A stretch of 64,000 nt of DNA, taken from positions 372,001-436,000 of the forward strand of contig NZ_CP102277.1 of assembly GCF_025149785.1 (NCBI RefSeq), read 5' to 3'. Below, in pieces: positions 45,794-54,775 of this stretch. Origin of the DNA: Coprococcus comes ATCC 27758. Lineage in GTDB: Bacteria; Bacillota; Clostridia; Lachnospirales; Lachnospiraceae. The position numbers and the translations under genes are program-made. The notes beneath the pieces were generated by a model. It had not been told where the DNA came from, made no database searches, and saw only the letters and a list, made by a program, of their open reading frames with translations. Each line of letters begins with the position of its first letter. The stretch's first letter is position 1.

Positions 45794-46484
45794 GTATCTT
45801 AGGGAAACACGAATGGTTGATTTTTCTAATCCGGCAATTCAAAAACTTATTCAAAATATGAAATGGAAGGAAATGGGTGAATTTGAAAGGATTAAGGCAA
45901 TCTACAACTATGTAAGAGATGATGTTTTATTTGGATATAATGTTGATGACGGAATTTCAGCTTCAAAAGTACTTGCAGATGGTTATGGACAATGTAATAC
46001 AAAAGGAACTTTATTTATGGCACTTTTGCGTGCCTGCAATATTCCATGCAGAGTACATGGTTTTACGATTGATAAAAGATTACAGAAAGGGGCTATGACC
46101 GGGTTTGTTTACCGTAATGCTCCAAAAAGTATTTTCCATAGCTGGGTAGAAATTAATTTCGAAAATCAGTGGTACGAACTGGAAGCTTTCATTTTGGATA
46201 AAACCTACATAAAGAAGTTACAGGAACAAAATTCGGAATGTACAGGTGCATTTTGCGGTTATGGAGTAGCAGTCAAGGATTTCAGAAATCTCATTATTGA
46301 GTTTGATAGGAACAATACTTATATTCAGAGCGAGGGAATCAATCAGGATTTTGGTGTTTATGATTGTCCAGATGAACTGTTGAAGGAACATCATCAAGAA
46401 ATTTCAGCCTTTAAAGCATTTGCTTATAGACATATTGCAAGACACCTAATGAATCGTAATGTCAGGAAGATCAGAGAACGATAG
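45783..46484 (+). CDS. Transglutaminase-like cysteine protease-fold protein
   Basis: A 233-residue protein. The catalytic triad is Cys71 in YGQCNTKG, His in HSWVEINFENQWYELEAF, and the Asp following. Soluble, with no signal peptide. Bacterial members hydrolyse or cross-link peptides; the target is unknown. The start overlaps the methyltransferase end, so it is co-translated with it. Confidence 0.87.
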   Translation: MKDKYLRETRMVDFSNPAIQKLIQNMKWKEMGEFERIKAIYNYVRDDVLFGYNVDDGISASKVLADGYGQCNTKGTLFMALLRACNIPCRVHGFTIDKRLQKGAMTGFVYRNAPKSIFHSWVEINFENQWYELEAFILDKTYIKKLQEQNSECTGAFCGYGVAVKDFRNLIIEFDRNNTYIQSEGINQDFGVYDCPDELLKEHHQEISAFKAFAYRHIARHLMNRNVRKIRER

Positions 46485-46647
46485 TTTTAAGCTTTTAGAT
46501 ACTGTTGTCAGTATGAACGGTTTTCATGCATTTCCGGACAAGCAAAAAGCATTTCATGAAATATGGCGTGTTTTGAAACCAGGCGATAATTTCATTGCCT
46601 GCTTTTATATCAGGGGAAAATCGCAACGGACAGACTGGCTGGTATAA
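46485..46647 (+). pseudogene. Remnant of a second methyltransferase
   Basis: The frame FKLLDTVVSMNGFHAFPDKQ, then KAFHEIWRVLKPGDNFIACF and RTDWLV, corresponds to the middle of a class I methyltransferase (motif after the SAM loop and the LKPG strand). It lacks the SAM-binding part before it and the C-terminus after it. It is cut off where the next remnant begins. Confidence 0.7.
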
Positions 46648-47238
46648 GAGAAGGTACTGTTATTGCTGCCCTTCTGGTAGGCTTTATCGCCAGACTCATC
46701 GGTAAGAAACTTGCATTCCTGAAAGATATGATTTTTATGATGCGGAGATTATCCAGATGACAGCAGGGACCACCGGATACACACCGGAATTCGTTAAGAA
46801 AAACGAGGAGATCATGACAAACAGCCTTCTTTATGATCTGGTCAATCAGATGTATCTGAATACAGACAGACAGGATGAAGCGCCGAAGGATAAAATTTTT
46901 GAGGCAGAATGCCAGGTTGTACGCAATCTTGCGAAAAAAGGCAATTGCGTGATAGTAGGCCGTTGTGCAGATTACGTTCTCAGAAATTCCGGAAATTGTT
47001 TGAAAGTATTTTTTTCAGCACCTCTTGTGAGCAGAATTAGAAGAGTGGCACAGAGACAGAATATCTCTGAGGGAGAAGCTAAAGCTACGGTTCAGAAAAA
47101 TGAAAAACTGCGTGCAGATAACTATCGCTATTACACCCGACGTATGTGGGGGCAGCCGGAAACTTTGATCTCAGCCTGAATACAGATTTTGGAGAAGAAT
47201 TTATTGAGAACTGCATCCGCAGTGCTATGAAACTGTAA
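46644..47238 (+). pseudogene. Broken YczE-type membrane protein/cytidylate kinase-like gene
   Basis: 46644-46720 encodes the end of a YczE/YitT-type membrane protein (REGTVIAALLVGFIARLIGK). From 46718, in another frame, it becomes a cytidylate kinase-like protein beginning in mid-domain (FYDAEIIQMTAGTTGYTPEF) without its P-loop. A one-base loss near 47160 shifts the frame once more: FDLSLNTDFGEEFIENCIRS follows in the other frame and ends at 47238. This was probably one two-domain gene, now disabled by a deletion and a frameshift. Confidence 0.78.
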
Positions 47239-47323
47239 AAATACAGAAAGCCTTATAATATTTGTTGTCAATGATATAGACCCTTAAGGAATCGTCAATC
47301 TAAACCCTCAAAAAGACATCCCC

Positions 47324-48274
47324 TCAAAAACTTTGATTACCCCCAAATTGGAAGGAAAGATAATATACATAATCATTTTCCACACCAACGATTCCTTTTT
47401 CCATTTCCGTGATAGGAATCCCTGACAGCCCGTCTTTTCCATAGATTAGAGCCATTAATCCCTGCTCAGAGTCTGAAGGGATAGCAGTCTTGCCTTCTAT
47501 TGTCGAAGCTGAATGAATCTGAATCGGAATCTCCCCTTTTATCTGGCTTGCACTTCTGCCATAATATTCTCTGTTTTCTATATTTTCTAAAATAGGAAAA
47601 TCCGTAGAATATTTTGCATAATCATCTGCTACAATTAATTTTACCTTAAAAGATTCAAAATCCGGCACAACAGCAATGACGCCTCTGGAAGGGGAATCGA
47701 TTCCGTCATAGTCCAAATCAGCCACTTTACTTTTACTGATCAGTGTCCCAGACTGATATTCAGATACATAAATGGTGAGTGTTTTAAATTCATCTTTTGT
47801 AAAATAATGAAAAAGATATGCGCCGTCTGTTCCGGATAATAATTCTGCTGTTTTCATCTCAGTACTTGTCTGATCAACTGCGGTAATATAATTTTTTGGC
47901 TGTATCAGTTTGTGAAAGAATAAAGTGCCAAGGATCGCAGAGACAATTACTGCAAAAACAGTTACTACAGCAAGAATTGTTTTTAAATTTTTTTGTTTCT
48001 TTTTACTCTCTTTTGTAATCTGAATAAGATTGCTGTCTGATTTTTCAATTACATTTTCAGCACCGATATCTTCACCTGCAAGAAATTCATTAATGCTGAT
48101 TCTAAGTATGCTACACAATTCCATATAAATTGACACGTCCGGCAGGCATATGCCTCGTTCCCATTTAGAAACCGATTTGTCACTCATATTCAGTTTTTCT
48201 GCCAATTGCTTCTGCGTCAGTCCAAGAGCTTTTCTTTTTTCTGCAATATATTTTCCGATTTTGATTAAATCCAT
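47324..48274 (-). CDS. XRE-family regulator with membrane anchor and outside domain
   Basis: A 316-residue protein. The N-terminal HTH (about 4-60, LTQKQLAEKLNMSDKSVSKWERG) is followed by a membrane helix near 105-128. About 180 residues of beta-rich outside sequence come after it. Such one-component membrane regulators sense an outside signal and bind DNA directly. ATG 48274 is chosen for AAGGGAG at 8 bases; GTG 48283 is less likely. Its target may be the divergent TraX gene. Confidence 0.87.
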   Translation of the reverse strand: MDLIKIGKYIAEKRKALGLTQKQLAEKLNMSDKSVSKWERGICLPDVSIYMELCSILRISINEFLAGEDIGAENVIEKSDSNLIQITKESKKKQKNLKTILAVVTVFAVIVSAILGTLFFHKLIQPKNYITAVDQTSTEMKTAELLSGTDGAYLFHYFTKDEFKTLTIYVSEYQSGTLISKSKVADLDYDGIDSPSRGVIAVVPDFESFKVKLIVADDYAKYSTDFPILENIENREYYGRSASQIKGEIPIQIHSASTIEGKTAIPSDSEQGLMALIYGKDGLSGIPITEMEKGIVGVENDYVYYLSFQFGGNQSF

Positions 48275-48488
48275 ATAATTCACTCCCTTCTGTTTAATCT
48301 AAGCATAATATAAATTATAAGAAATGAACACCCCTTATGAGTAGAATGCGTTGAGTATTTGAGTTCTGGCTGAATTAGTGATAGATTAGGACGCAAGAGT
48401 TGATTGACGTTGGATAATGCTCCATAATATAATGAAAAGAAAAGAATAAAAGGCAGATATCTATGCCTGGATAGATGGAGAAGAACCT

Positions 48489-49232
48489 ATGGAGAAAAAA
48501 AGAGGAATTGATTCGTTTACACTACATATTCTGGCAATGCTGTTTATGTTATGTGATCATTTGTGGGCGACACTATTTCCAGCACAGGAATGGATGACAT
48601 GCGTAGGAAGACTTGCTTTTCCGATTTTCGCATTTATGATCGCAGAAGGATGCTATTATACTTCGAATGTGAAAAAATACATGCTGCGTCTTTTTCTATT
48701 TGCCATAATTTCAGAAATACCATTTAACCTGATTATGGGAAGTTCTGTATTTTACCCGTTTCATCAAAATGTACTATGGACCTTTTTATTAGGGGTGTTA
48801 TCGATACAGATCATTGAAAAGGCAAAGAAGAAACAAAAGAAATGGATATCGTTTTTTGTGGTTTGCCTCGTGCTTTTGATGGATTTTCTGCTTGGAACCA
48901 TAACCATGGTAGATTACAATGCTGCAGGAATACTGACGGTATTGCTTTTTTATTTTTTTCGCAAGAAAACCTGGATTTCTTTTGCGGCACAGCTTGTCGG
49001 GCTGTATTATTTGAATGTAGTTATGCTGGGGAATCTGTATTATCCGGTAACGATTCTGGGACATCATTTTGAGATTGCACAGCAGAGCTTTGCACTGCTG
49101 GCACTGATTCCAATCTGGTTATATCATGGAGAGCAGGGGTACCATAGCAAGTGGTTCAAGTATTTCTGTTATGCGTTTTATCCGGTGCACCTTCTTATCT
49201 TGGTTGTTATTTGGCAATGGCGTATTCGATAA
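48489..49232 (+). CDS. TraX-family membrane protein
   Basis: A 247-residue protein with about eight helices. It opens with the TraX signature (GIDSFTLHILAMLFMLCDHL ... VGRLAFPIFAFMIAEG). TraX acetylates the F-pilin N-terminus in plasmids; chromosomal Firmicute members are of unknown role but may acetylate another surface molecule. GGAGAAGAAC precedes the start. No conjugation genes are nearby. Confidence 0.9.
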   Translation: MEKKRGIDSFTLHILAMLFMLCDHLWATLFPAQEWMTCVGRLAFPIFAFMIAEGCYYTSNVKKYMLRLFLFAIISEIPFNLIMGSSVFYPFHQNVLWTFLLGVLSIQIIEKAKKKQKKWISFFVVCLVLLMDFLLGTITMVDYNAAGILTVLLFYFFRKKTWISFAAQLVGLYYLNVVMLGNLYYPVTILGHHFEIAQQSFALLALIPIWLYHGEQGYHSKWFKYFCYAFYPVHLLILVVIWQWRIR

Positions 49233-49287
49233 TAGATCAGCAGCGGAAATTCTGGATAAATTATTATAGAAAGTGATGGGGAAAAGA

Positions 49288-50322
49288 ATGCAGACTTATA
49301 CTTATGTTTCAAAAGGAAAATTTGAATTAATGGAAAAGCCAAAGCCTGTGCTGATGCATGAAAGAGATGCCATTGTAAAGGTGACACTTGCCAGCATTTG
49401 TTCCAGTGACCTGCACATTAAGCATGGAAGCGTTCCACGGGCAGTGCCGGGGATTACAGTCGGTCATGAGATGGTTGGAATTGTGGAAGAAGTCGGAACT
49501 GCTGTGAAGAATGTGAAGCCAGGAGACCGGGTGACGGTAAATGTAGAAACTTTTTGTGGAGAATGTTTTTTCTGCAAGAAAGGTTATGTGAATAACTGTA
49601 CCGATGAAAATGGCGGCTGGGCTCTTGGATGCCGTATCGATGGCGGTCAGGCAGAATATGTCCGTGTACCATTTGCAGATCAGGGGCTGAATAAGATTCC
49701 GGATAAAGTTACGGACAGACAGGCGTTATTTGTAGGAGATGTACTTGCCACCGGTTACTGGGCAGCACGTATTTCCGAGATCACTGAGGATGACACGGTG
49801 CTGATCATTGGAGCCGGTCCTACAGGTATCTGTACCTTACTGTCTGTTATGCTGAAAAATCCGAAGCGGATCATCATGTGTGAAAAAGACGAAAAGCGTA
49901 TGCATTTTATCAGGGAACATTATCCGGAAGTTCTTACAGTTTCGCCGGAAGAATGTTTTGATTTTGTTCAGGCAAACAGCGAGCATGGTGGAGCGGATGT
50001 TGTTCTTGAAGTTGCAGGAGCAGAATCTACTTTCCGTCTTGCATGGGAATGCGCAAGGCCAAATGCAATCGTGACGGTGGTGGCACTTTACGATAAAGCC
50101 CAGACGTTACCTCTGCCGGATATGTATGGAAAGAATCTGACTTTTAAAACAGGAGGAGTAGACGGTTGTGATTGTGAAGAAACGCTGAGATTGATCGCGG
50201 AAGGTAAGATCAACACGGAACCACTGATCACACACACCTATCCACTTAGCAGAATCGAAGAAGCCTATGAACTTTTTGAAAATAAGAGGAACGGCGTGAT
50301 CAAGGTGGCGGTAGAATGTTAA
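49288..50322 (+). CDS. Zinc-dependent alcohol dehydrogenase family protein
   Basis: A 344-residue medium-chain dehydrogenase. Catalytic zinc ligands are in ICSSDLHIKHG and GHEMVG. The structural zinc site is CGECFFCKKGYVNNC, and the NAD loop IIGAGPTGIC. It is close to sorbitol/threonine dehydrogenase-type enzymes; the substrate is unknown. ATG 49288 is chosen for GATGGGGAAAAG before it. It stands alone. Confidence 0.92.
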   Translation: MQTYTYVSKGKFELMEKPKPVLMHERDAIVKVTLASICSSDLHIKHGSVPRAVPGITVGHEMVGIVEEVGTAVKNVKPGDRVTVNVETFCGECFFCKKGYVNNCTDENGGWALGCRIDGGQAEYVRVPFADQGLNKIPDKVTDRQALFVGDVLATGYWAARISEITEDDTVLIIGAGPTGICTLLSVMLKNPKRIIMCEKDEKRMHFIREHYPEVLTVSPEECFDFVQANSEHGGADVVLEVAGAESTFRLAWECARPNAIVTVVALYDKAQTLPLPDMYGKNLTFKTGGVDGCDCEETLRLIAEGKINTEPLITHTYPLSRIEEAYELFENKRNGVIKVAVEC

Positions 50323-50396
50323 ATATAATAGAAATAAAAGATGCCACAGAGTAAGATTTTAATGAAAGCGGTTGAATTTGATATATTAGAAATAGA

Positions 50397-50567
50397 ATGA
50401 AAATTCATGTAGAAGACTTGATGTTATATCATTCAGCACCATCAAAGCTTTCGGAAGCAACGGTGTATTCACAGAACGCACCGATGAATCATGAAATGAA
50501 CGATACAGCAAAGAAGCAGTATAATTTACTTCTTGATATAATTGATTTGTGTGCGATTTATTATTAA
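50397..50567 (+). other. 56-codon frame of doubtful status
   Basis: MKIHVEDLMLYHSAPSKLSE then ATVYSQNAPMNHEMNDTAKK and so on. It has protein-like composition but no ribosome-binding site of its own and no recognised family. It begins by an ATGA overlap with a 19-codon frame. At 50318 another short frame (MLNIIEIKDATE) resembles the first residues of the TrmH protein at 42049. The gap 50323-50643 appears to hold only remnants and the LysR promoter. Confidence 0.3.
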
Positions 50568-50643
50568 AGGTAAAGATATAGATGATGTCTGGGACGCAAT
50601 ATGATAGAATGGTTACAAGAAAAATTTGTAGGAATATAAAGAT

Positions 50644-51516
50644 ATGGAATTAAGATTATTACGCTATTTTTTAACAGTAGCAAAAGAACAGAGCTTTACA
50701 AAAGCAGCAGAACAATTGCATATTACCCAGCCAACGCTATCCAGACAAATGGCGGCATTTGAAGAGGACCTGGGAATAACATTATTTATTCGAAACGGGA
50801 AGAAAATATCGCTCACTGATGAAGGAATTTTATTAAAAAGGCGTGCCTTGGAGATTCTTAATCTTGAGGAAAGGACGCTTGAGGAACTGAAAGGAAAAGA
50901 AGAGGTTGTAGAGGGCACGATAACCATTGGATGCGGTGAATTTGCAGCAGTGGAGACATTGGCGAAGATATGTAAAACATATAAAGAAAAATATCCGCTG
51001 GTTCAGATTGTATTGCATACTGCAACAGCAGATGCAGTGTATGAGATGATGAACAAAGGACTTGTAGATATTGCATTATTCATGGAGCCGGTGGACACCG
51101 AAGGGCTGGATTATATCAGAATTACAGATTGCGATCACTGGTGTGTCGGAATGCGGCCGGATGATCCACTGGCAGAAAAAGAGTTTATAAAAAAAGAAGA
51201 TCTTATTGGAAAGCCCTTGATCCTGCCGGAAAGAATGAACGTTCAAAGTGAACTTGCCAACTGGTTTGGGAAAGACTTTTCAAAATTACAGATTGCTTTT
51301 ACGAGTAATCTTGGAACGAATGCCGGAGTTATGGCGGCAAATGGATTGGGGTATCCAATTTCAATTGAGGGTGCTGCAAAGTATTGGCGAGAGGATATTC
51401 TTGTACAGCGAAGAATTTCTCCTGAAATCACAACCAGTACGGTGATTGCCTGGCGACGGAATATCCCATATTCTTTGGCAGTCCGTAAAATGATCGAGGA
51501 GATTAATGCTTTTTAG
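50644..51516 (+). CDS. LysR-family transcriptional regulator
   Basis: A 290-residue regulator. The winged helix at 1-60 (LRYFLTVAKEQSFTKAAEQL ...) and the effector-binding domain are intact. It lies ahead of the flavodoxin-cupin-hydrolase genes and probably controls them in response to a redox or aromatic signal. The stop codon TAG falls where the truncated copy at 26437 still reads CAG, so this protein is two residues shorter at its end. The same effector domain end exists without a DNA-binding domain at 26183-26437. Confidence 0.92.
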   Translation: MELRLLRYFLTVAKEQSFTKAAEQLHITQPTLSRQMAAFEEDLGITLFIRNGKKISLTDEGILLKRRALEILNLEERTLEELKGKEEVVEGTITIGCGEFAAVETLAKICKTYKEKYPLVQIVLHTATADAVYEMMNKGLVDIALFMEPVDTEGLDYIRITDCDHWCVGMRPDDPLAEKEFIKKEDLIGKPLILPERMNVQSELANWFGKDFSKLQIAFTSNLGTNAGVMAANGLGYPISIEGAAKYWREDILVQRRISPEITTSTVIAWRRNIPYSLAVRKMIEEINAF

Positions 51517-51568
51517 GCATAAAACAAAATTCAATATAAGCATTAGACATAATGAAGCGATAGAGCTT

Positions 51569-51615
51569 AAAATAGATGTGTAAGATGAATGTAAATCTTA
51601 TACATCTATTTTTTT
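51569..51615 (+). terminator. Hairpin between LysR and flavodoxin gene (copy 2)
   Basis: aaatagatgtgtaaga (51570-51585) pairs with tcttatacatctattt (51596-51611), with one G-U pair, followed by TTTTT. Same position and shape as 26484-26530. Confidence 0.78.
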
Positions 51616-51648
51616 GTGAAAAATACGTATAGAAAGGGGTTTTTTATT

Positions 51649-52119
51649 ATGAGTAAAAAATTAGTGGCATTTTTCAGTGCAAGCGGAACAACAAAAAAAG
51701 TAGCACAGATGATCGCAGAGGAAGCAAAAGCGGATTTATTTGAGATTGAGCCGAAAGTTCCATATACAAAGCTTGATCTTGACTGGATGAATAAAAAATC
51801 CAGAAGCAGTGTGGAAATGAGTGATAAAAAATATAGACCGGCGATTATGAAAAAAGAGATGGATATGAGTTCTTATGACGAGATCCTTCTGGGATTCCCA
51901 ATCTGGTGGTATGTGGCTCCGACAATCATCAATACATTTTTAGAAGCTTACGATTTCAGTGGTAAAAAGATTGTGCTTTTTGCAACATCCGGAGGAAGTG
52001 GATTTGGGAACACTGTGAAAGAATTGCAGTCATCTGCATCAGACGCAGTTATTACAGAAGGCAGACTGTTAAATTGTGGAACGAAACAGGAAATCACTGA
52101 ATGGGTAAACTCTTTATAA
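51649..52119 (+). CDS. Flavodoxin (copy 2)
   Basis: A 156-residue flavodoxin nearly the same as that at 26563 (SASGTTKK phosphate loop, GFPIWWYVAPT flavin loop). AAAGGGG precedes the ATG at 51649; the in-frame ATG 33 bases earlier lies within the spacer. Probably supplies electrons within the redox cassette. Confidence 0.9.
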   Translation: MSKKLVAFFSASGTTKKVAQMIAEEAKADLFEIEPKVPYTKLDLDWMNKKSRSSVEMSDKKYRPAIMKKEMDMSSYDEILLGFPIWWYVAPTIINTFLEAYDFSGKKIVLFATSGGSGFGNTVKELQSSASDAVITEGRLLNCGTKQEITEWVNSL

Positions 52120-52147
52120 ATAACAGCGTTATGGAGGTATACAGAAT

Positions 52148-52915
52148 ATGGGAAAAATAGTACAGACAGCAGGGAGAAATACACTTGGTGAATTCGCACC
52201 GGAATTTGCACATTTTAACGATGATGTACTTTTCGGCGAAAACTGGAATAACCAGGACATCGACGTAAAAACAAGAAGCATTATTACAGTGGTTGCTCTG
52301 ATGGCTTCCGGAATTACGGATTCTTCTTTAAGATATCATCTTCAAAATGCAAAAAATCATGGTGTGACACAAAAAGAGATTGCTGCAGTGATCACACATG
52401 CCGCATTCTATGCAGGTTGGCCAAAAGCATGGGCTGTTTTCAATCTTGCAAAGGAAGTGTGGGAAACAGGCGAAGGAGATTTGCCATACGAAGAGGAAGC
52501 GATGCGGGCGCATGCAAAAGAGATGGTATTTCCAATTGGTGCACCAAACGATGGCTTTGCACAGTATTTTTCGGGCAGGAGTTTTCTTGCACCGATTTCT
52601 ACTTCTCAGGTTGGAATTTTCAATGTGACATTCGAACCAGGATGCAGAAATAACTGGCATATCCATCATGCAAAAAGTGGAGGCGGACAGATTCTGGTAT
52701 GCGTTGCCGGAAGAGGATATTATCAGGTAGAAGGTAAAGAAGCTGTAGAAATGAAGCCAGGCGACTGCATCAATATTCCGGCAGAAGTAAAACACTGGCA
52801 TGGCGCAGCACCGGATGAATGGTTTTCACATCTGGCAATAGAAGTTCCGGGCGAAAATAGTTCCAATGAATGGCTTGAACCGGTAAGTGATGAAGAATAT
52901 AGAAAACTAAAATAG
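52148..52915 (+). CDS. Carboxymuconolactone decarboxylase-cupin fusion (copy 2)
   Basis: A 255-residue homologue of the protein at 27062, with the same two domains and the same histidine ligands (WHIHHAKSGGG and VKHWHGA). Differences are concentrated in the linker (VWETGEGDLPYEEEAM) and at the C-terminus, as expected for diverged paralogues under selection. The hydrolase gene follows after 5 bases. Confidence 0.88.
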   Translation: MGKIVQTAGRNTLGEFAPEFAHFNDDVLFGENWNNQDIDVKTRSIITVVALMASGITDSSLRYHLQNAKNHGVTQKEIAAVITHAAFYAGWPKAWAVFNLAKEVWETGEGDLPYEEEAMRAHAKEMVFPIGAPNDGFAQYFSGRSFLAPISTSQVGIFNVTFEPGCRNNWHIHHAKSGGGQILVCVAGRGYYQVEGKEAVEMKPGDCINIPAEVKHWHGAAPDEWFSHLAIEVPGENSSNEWLEPVSDEEYRKLK

Positions 52916-52920
52916 GAAGA

Positions 52921-53901
52921 TTGAAAAAAGTATCTGAATGGGATAAAACTTTTCCAAAAAGTGAAAAAGTAGATCATGAGAAAGTGACATTTGTAAATCG
53001 TTATGGAATCACACTTGCTGCAGATTTGTATAAGCCGAAAAATGCATTTGGAAAATATCCAGCGATTGCTGTAAGTGGACCATTTGGTGCAGTCAAAGAA
53101 CAGTGTTCCGGACTGTATGCGCAGACGATGGCTGAAAAAGGATACCTTACTATTGCATTTGATCCTTCTTTTACGGGAGAAAGTGGAGGCAATCCAAGAT
53201 ACATGGCTTCTCCGGATATTAATACAGAAGATTTCATGGCTGCTGTTGATTTCCTTTCTGTTCGGGAAGAGGTAGATCAAGATAGAATAGGAATCATTGG
53301 AATCTGTGGCTGGGGTGGGATGGCTCTTAACGCAGCTGCACTCGATACAAGAATAAAAGCAACGGTTGTATCTACCATGTATGATATGACAAGGGTAAAT
53401 GCGAATGGGTACTTTGATTCTGAGGACAGTGAAGAAGCACGTTATGCGAAGAAGCAGTCGCTGAATACCCTCAGAACACAAGAATACTGTAAAGGCGAAT
53501 ATTCCAGAGCTGGTGGTTGTGTTTCTCTTCCGGTTCCAGAGGATGCCCCTTTCTTTGTAAAAGATTACAGTGAGTATTATAAAGGCAGATGTTATCATAA
53601 AAGAAGCCTGAATTCCAATGATGGCTGGAACAGTATTGGATGTATGTCATTTATGAATCAGCCAATATTAAAGTACAGTAATGAAATCAGAAGTGCAGTC
53701 CTCATTGTTCACGGAGAAAAAGCACACAGCTATTATTTTGGAAAAGATGCTTATGAAAATATGATTAAGGACAGCAAGTACACATCCAATAAAGAGCTGC
53801 TAACAATTCCAGGGGCTGTTCATACAGATCTTTACGATAATCTGGATGTAATCCCATTTGATAAAATCCAGAAATTTTTTGAAGAAAACGGAGTTGGTTA
53901 A
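52921..53901 (+). CDS. Alpha/beta hydrolase (dienelactone hydrolase-like)
   Basis: A 326-residue hydrolase starting at TTG with AGGAAGA just before it. The nucleophile elbow is GIIGICGWGGMAL, where Cys129 stands in place of serine, as in dienelactone hydrolases. The Asp and His of the triad are in the C-terminal part (VHGEKAHSYYF and PGAVHTDLYD). It may open lactones or cleave esters made by the neighbouring enzymes. No signal peptide. Confidence 0.87.
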   Translation: MKKVSEWDKTFPKSEKVDHEKVTFVNRYGITLAADLYKPKNAFGKYPAIAVSGPFGAVKEQCSGLYAQTMAEKGYLTIAFDPSFTGESGGNPRYMASPDINTEDFMAAVDFLSVREEVDQDRIGIIGICGWGGMALNAAALDTRIKATVVSTMYDMTRVNANGYFDSEDSEEARYAKKQSLNTLRTQEYCKGEYSRAGGCVSLPVPEDAPFFVKDYSEYYKGRCYHKRSLNSNDGWNSIGCMSFMNQPILKYSNEIRSAVLIVHGEKAHSYYFGKDAYENMIKDSKYTSNKELLTIPGAVHTDLYDNLDVIPFDKIQKFFEENGVG

Positions 53902-53903
53902 TT

Positions 53904-54005
53904 ATGGCAAAAAAAGTATTGATCATATCGACAAGTCTTCGAGGAGGGAGCAATTCTGATATACTTGCAAATGAGTGTGCAAAGGGAGCAAAAGAAGCAT
54001 TTTAA
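53904..54005 (+). pseudogene. 5' end of an NADPH-dependent FMN reductase/flavodoxin-like gene
   Basis: MAKKVLIISTSLRGGSNSDI then LANECAKGAKEAF and a stop. This is a normal N-terminus of this family (ISTSLRGGSNS flavin-phosphate loop), cut after 33 codons. It is directly joined to the ASCH fragment at 53999. Confidence 0.75.
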
Positions 54006-54322
54006 GTTTTAAACCGGAAGTATATGAGAAAATAAAATCAGGAAAGAAAAAATTTGAACATAGAAGAAACTTTCCAGATGAACCAATTATGGCATATATG
54101 TATGTGAGTGCACCAGTTAAGGCAATTAAAGGCATAGTATTGAATGTATATACGCACCTTGAGGCGGGGAACATCAAAGAACAGTTCTTTAATATGGCAC
54201 AAAGCAAGCAATATAATTTTTATAGCCTTGACCGTGCTCCGGCTGTAGTATTGTTAAATAATGAGGATTACGACGAAGAACCGGAACCGGATTTTAACGA
54301 AGAAGCAGACGACGAAGACTAA
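53999..54322 (+). pseudogene. ASCH-domain 5' part joined to a tyrosine-recombinase 3' end
   Basis: From 53999 the frame gives an ASCH-like RNA-binding domain start (ILSFKPEVYEKIKSGKKKFE ... YVSAPVKAIKG) without its ATG. At about 54140 the frame switches, without interruption, to NVYTHLEAGNIKEQFFNMAQ and an acidic tail. NVYTHL plus following helix is the usual end of tyrosine integrases. The frame can be opened at ATG 53975, which lies in the flavodoxin remnant. Neither domain is complete. Confidence 0.72.
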
Positions 54323-54330
54323 AAAAGAGG

Positions 54331-54363
54331 GTGTGTTATATATCAAAGATATAACACACTTTC
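54331..54363 (+). terminator. Terminator after the integrase tail
   Basis: gtgtgttatat (54331-54341) pairs perfectly with atataacacac (54349-54359), followed by TTTCT. Confidence 0.8.
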
Positions 54364-54498
54364 TAACGCATAAAGCTATAGAGAAAATACCCTCATTTAT
54401 GAGGAGAAACGAAAAACAATTAAATATGAAAATGTGCAAAAATGTTGAAAAATAAAGGCTTATCGCCTTGAATCCGTTGGCACGAAAGGAGATAAAAA

Positions 54499-54537
54499 AT
54501 GGTCAAAATACTATTTATATGTCACGGCAGTGTTTAA
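54499..54537 (+). pseudogene. 5' end of a low-molecular-weight tyrosine phosphatase gene (site 1)
   Basis: AAAGGAG and ATG, then MVKILFICHGSV and a stop. Residues VKILFICHG are the first strand and the beginning of the active-site loop (CxGxxCR) of this phosphatase family; the loop is cut in the middle. The following bases carry 11-bp direct repeats. Confidence 0.68.
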
Positions 54538-54590
54538 TGCCGGCTGTGAAAGCCTTGATTTTGTTGGGTTTCTTGGAAATTAATCAAAAA

Positions 54591-54611
54591 TTTACACCTT
54601 ATTTATACCTT
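54591..54611. repeat. 11-bp-spaced direct repeats next to site 1
   Basis: TTTACACCTTA (54591) and TTTATACCTTT (54602) begin 11 bases apart. This arrangement matches arm-type binding sites of tyrosine integrases. An integrase tail lies 270 bases upstream. Confidence 0.5.
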
Positions 54612-54688
54612 TAGGAAGACCGGATCGGTATAACTTTAAGAGTTGATGTAATTTAATTATACAAAAAATAATCCCCTTAAAACCAATC

Positions 54689-54722
54689 AAAAATCAATCG
54701 TAAAAAAATACGATTGATTTTT
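54689..54722. terminator. Perfect AT-rich hairpin
   Basis: aaaaatcaatcgta (54689-54702) pairs with tacgattgattttt (54709-54722). The A and T runs on the two sides make it a bidirectional terminator. Confidence 0.78.
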
Positions 54723-54775
54723 TGCACATTTATGCATATAATATAATCATTGAAATTGGAAAGGGATCTATTCCT

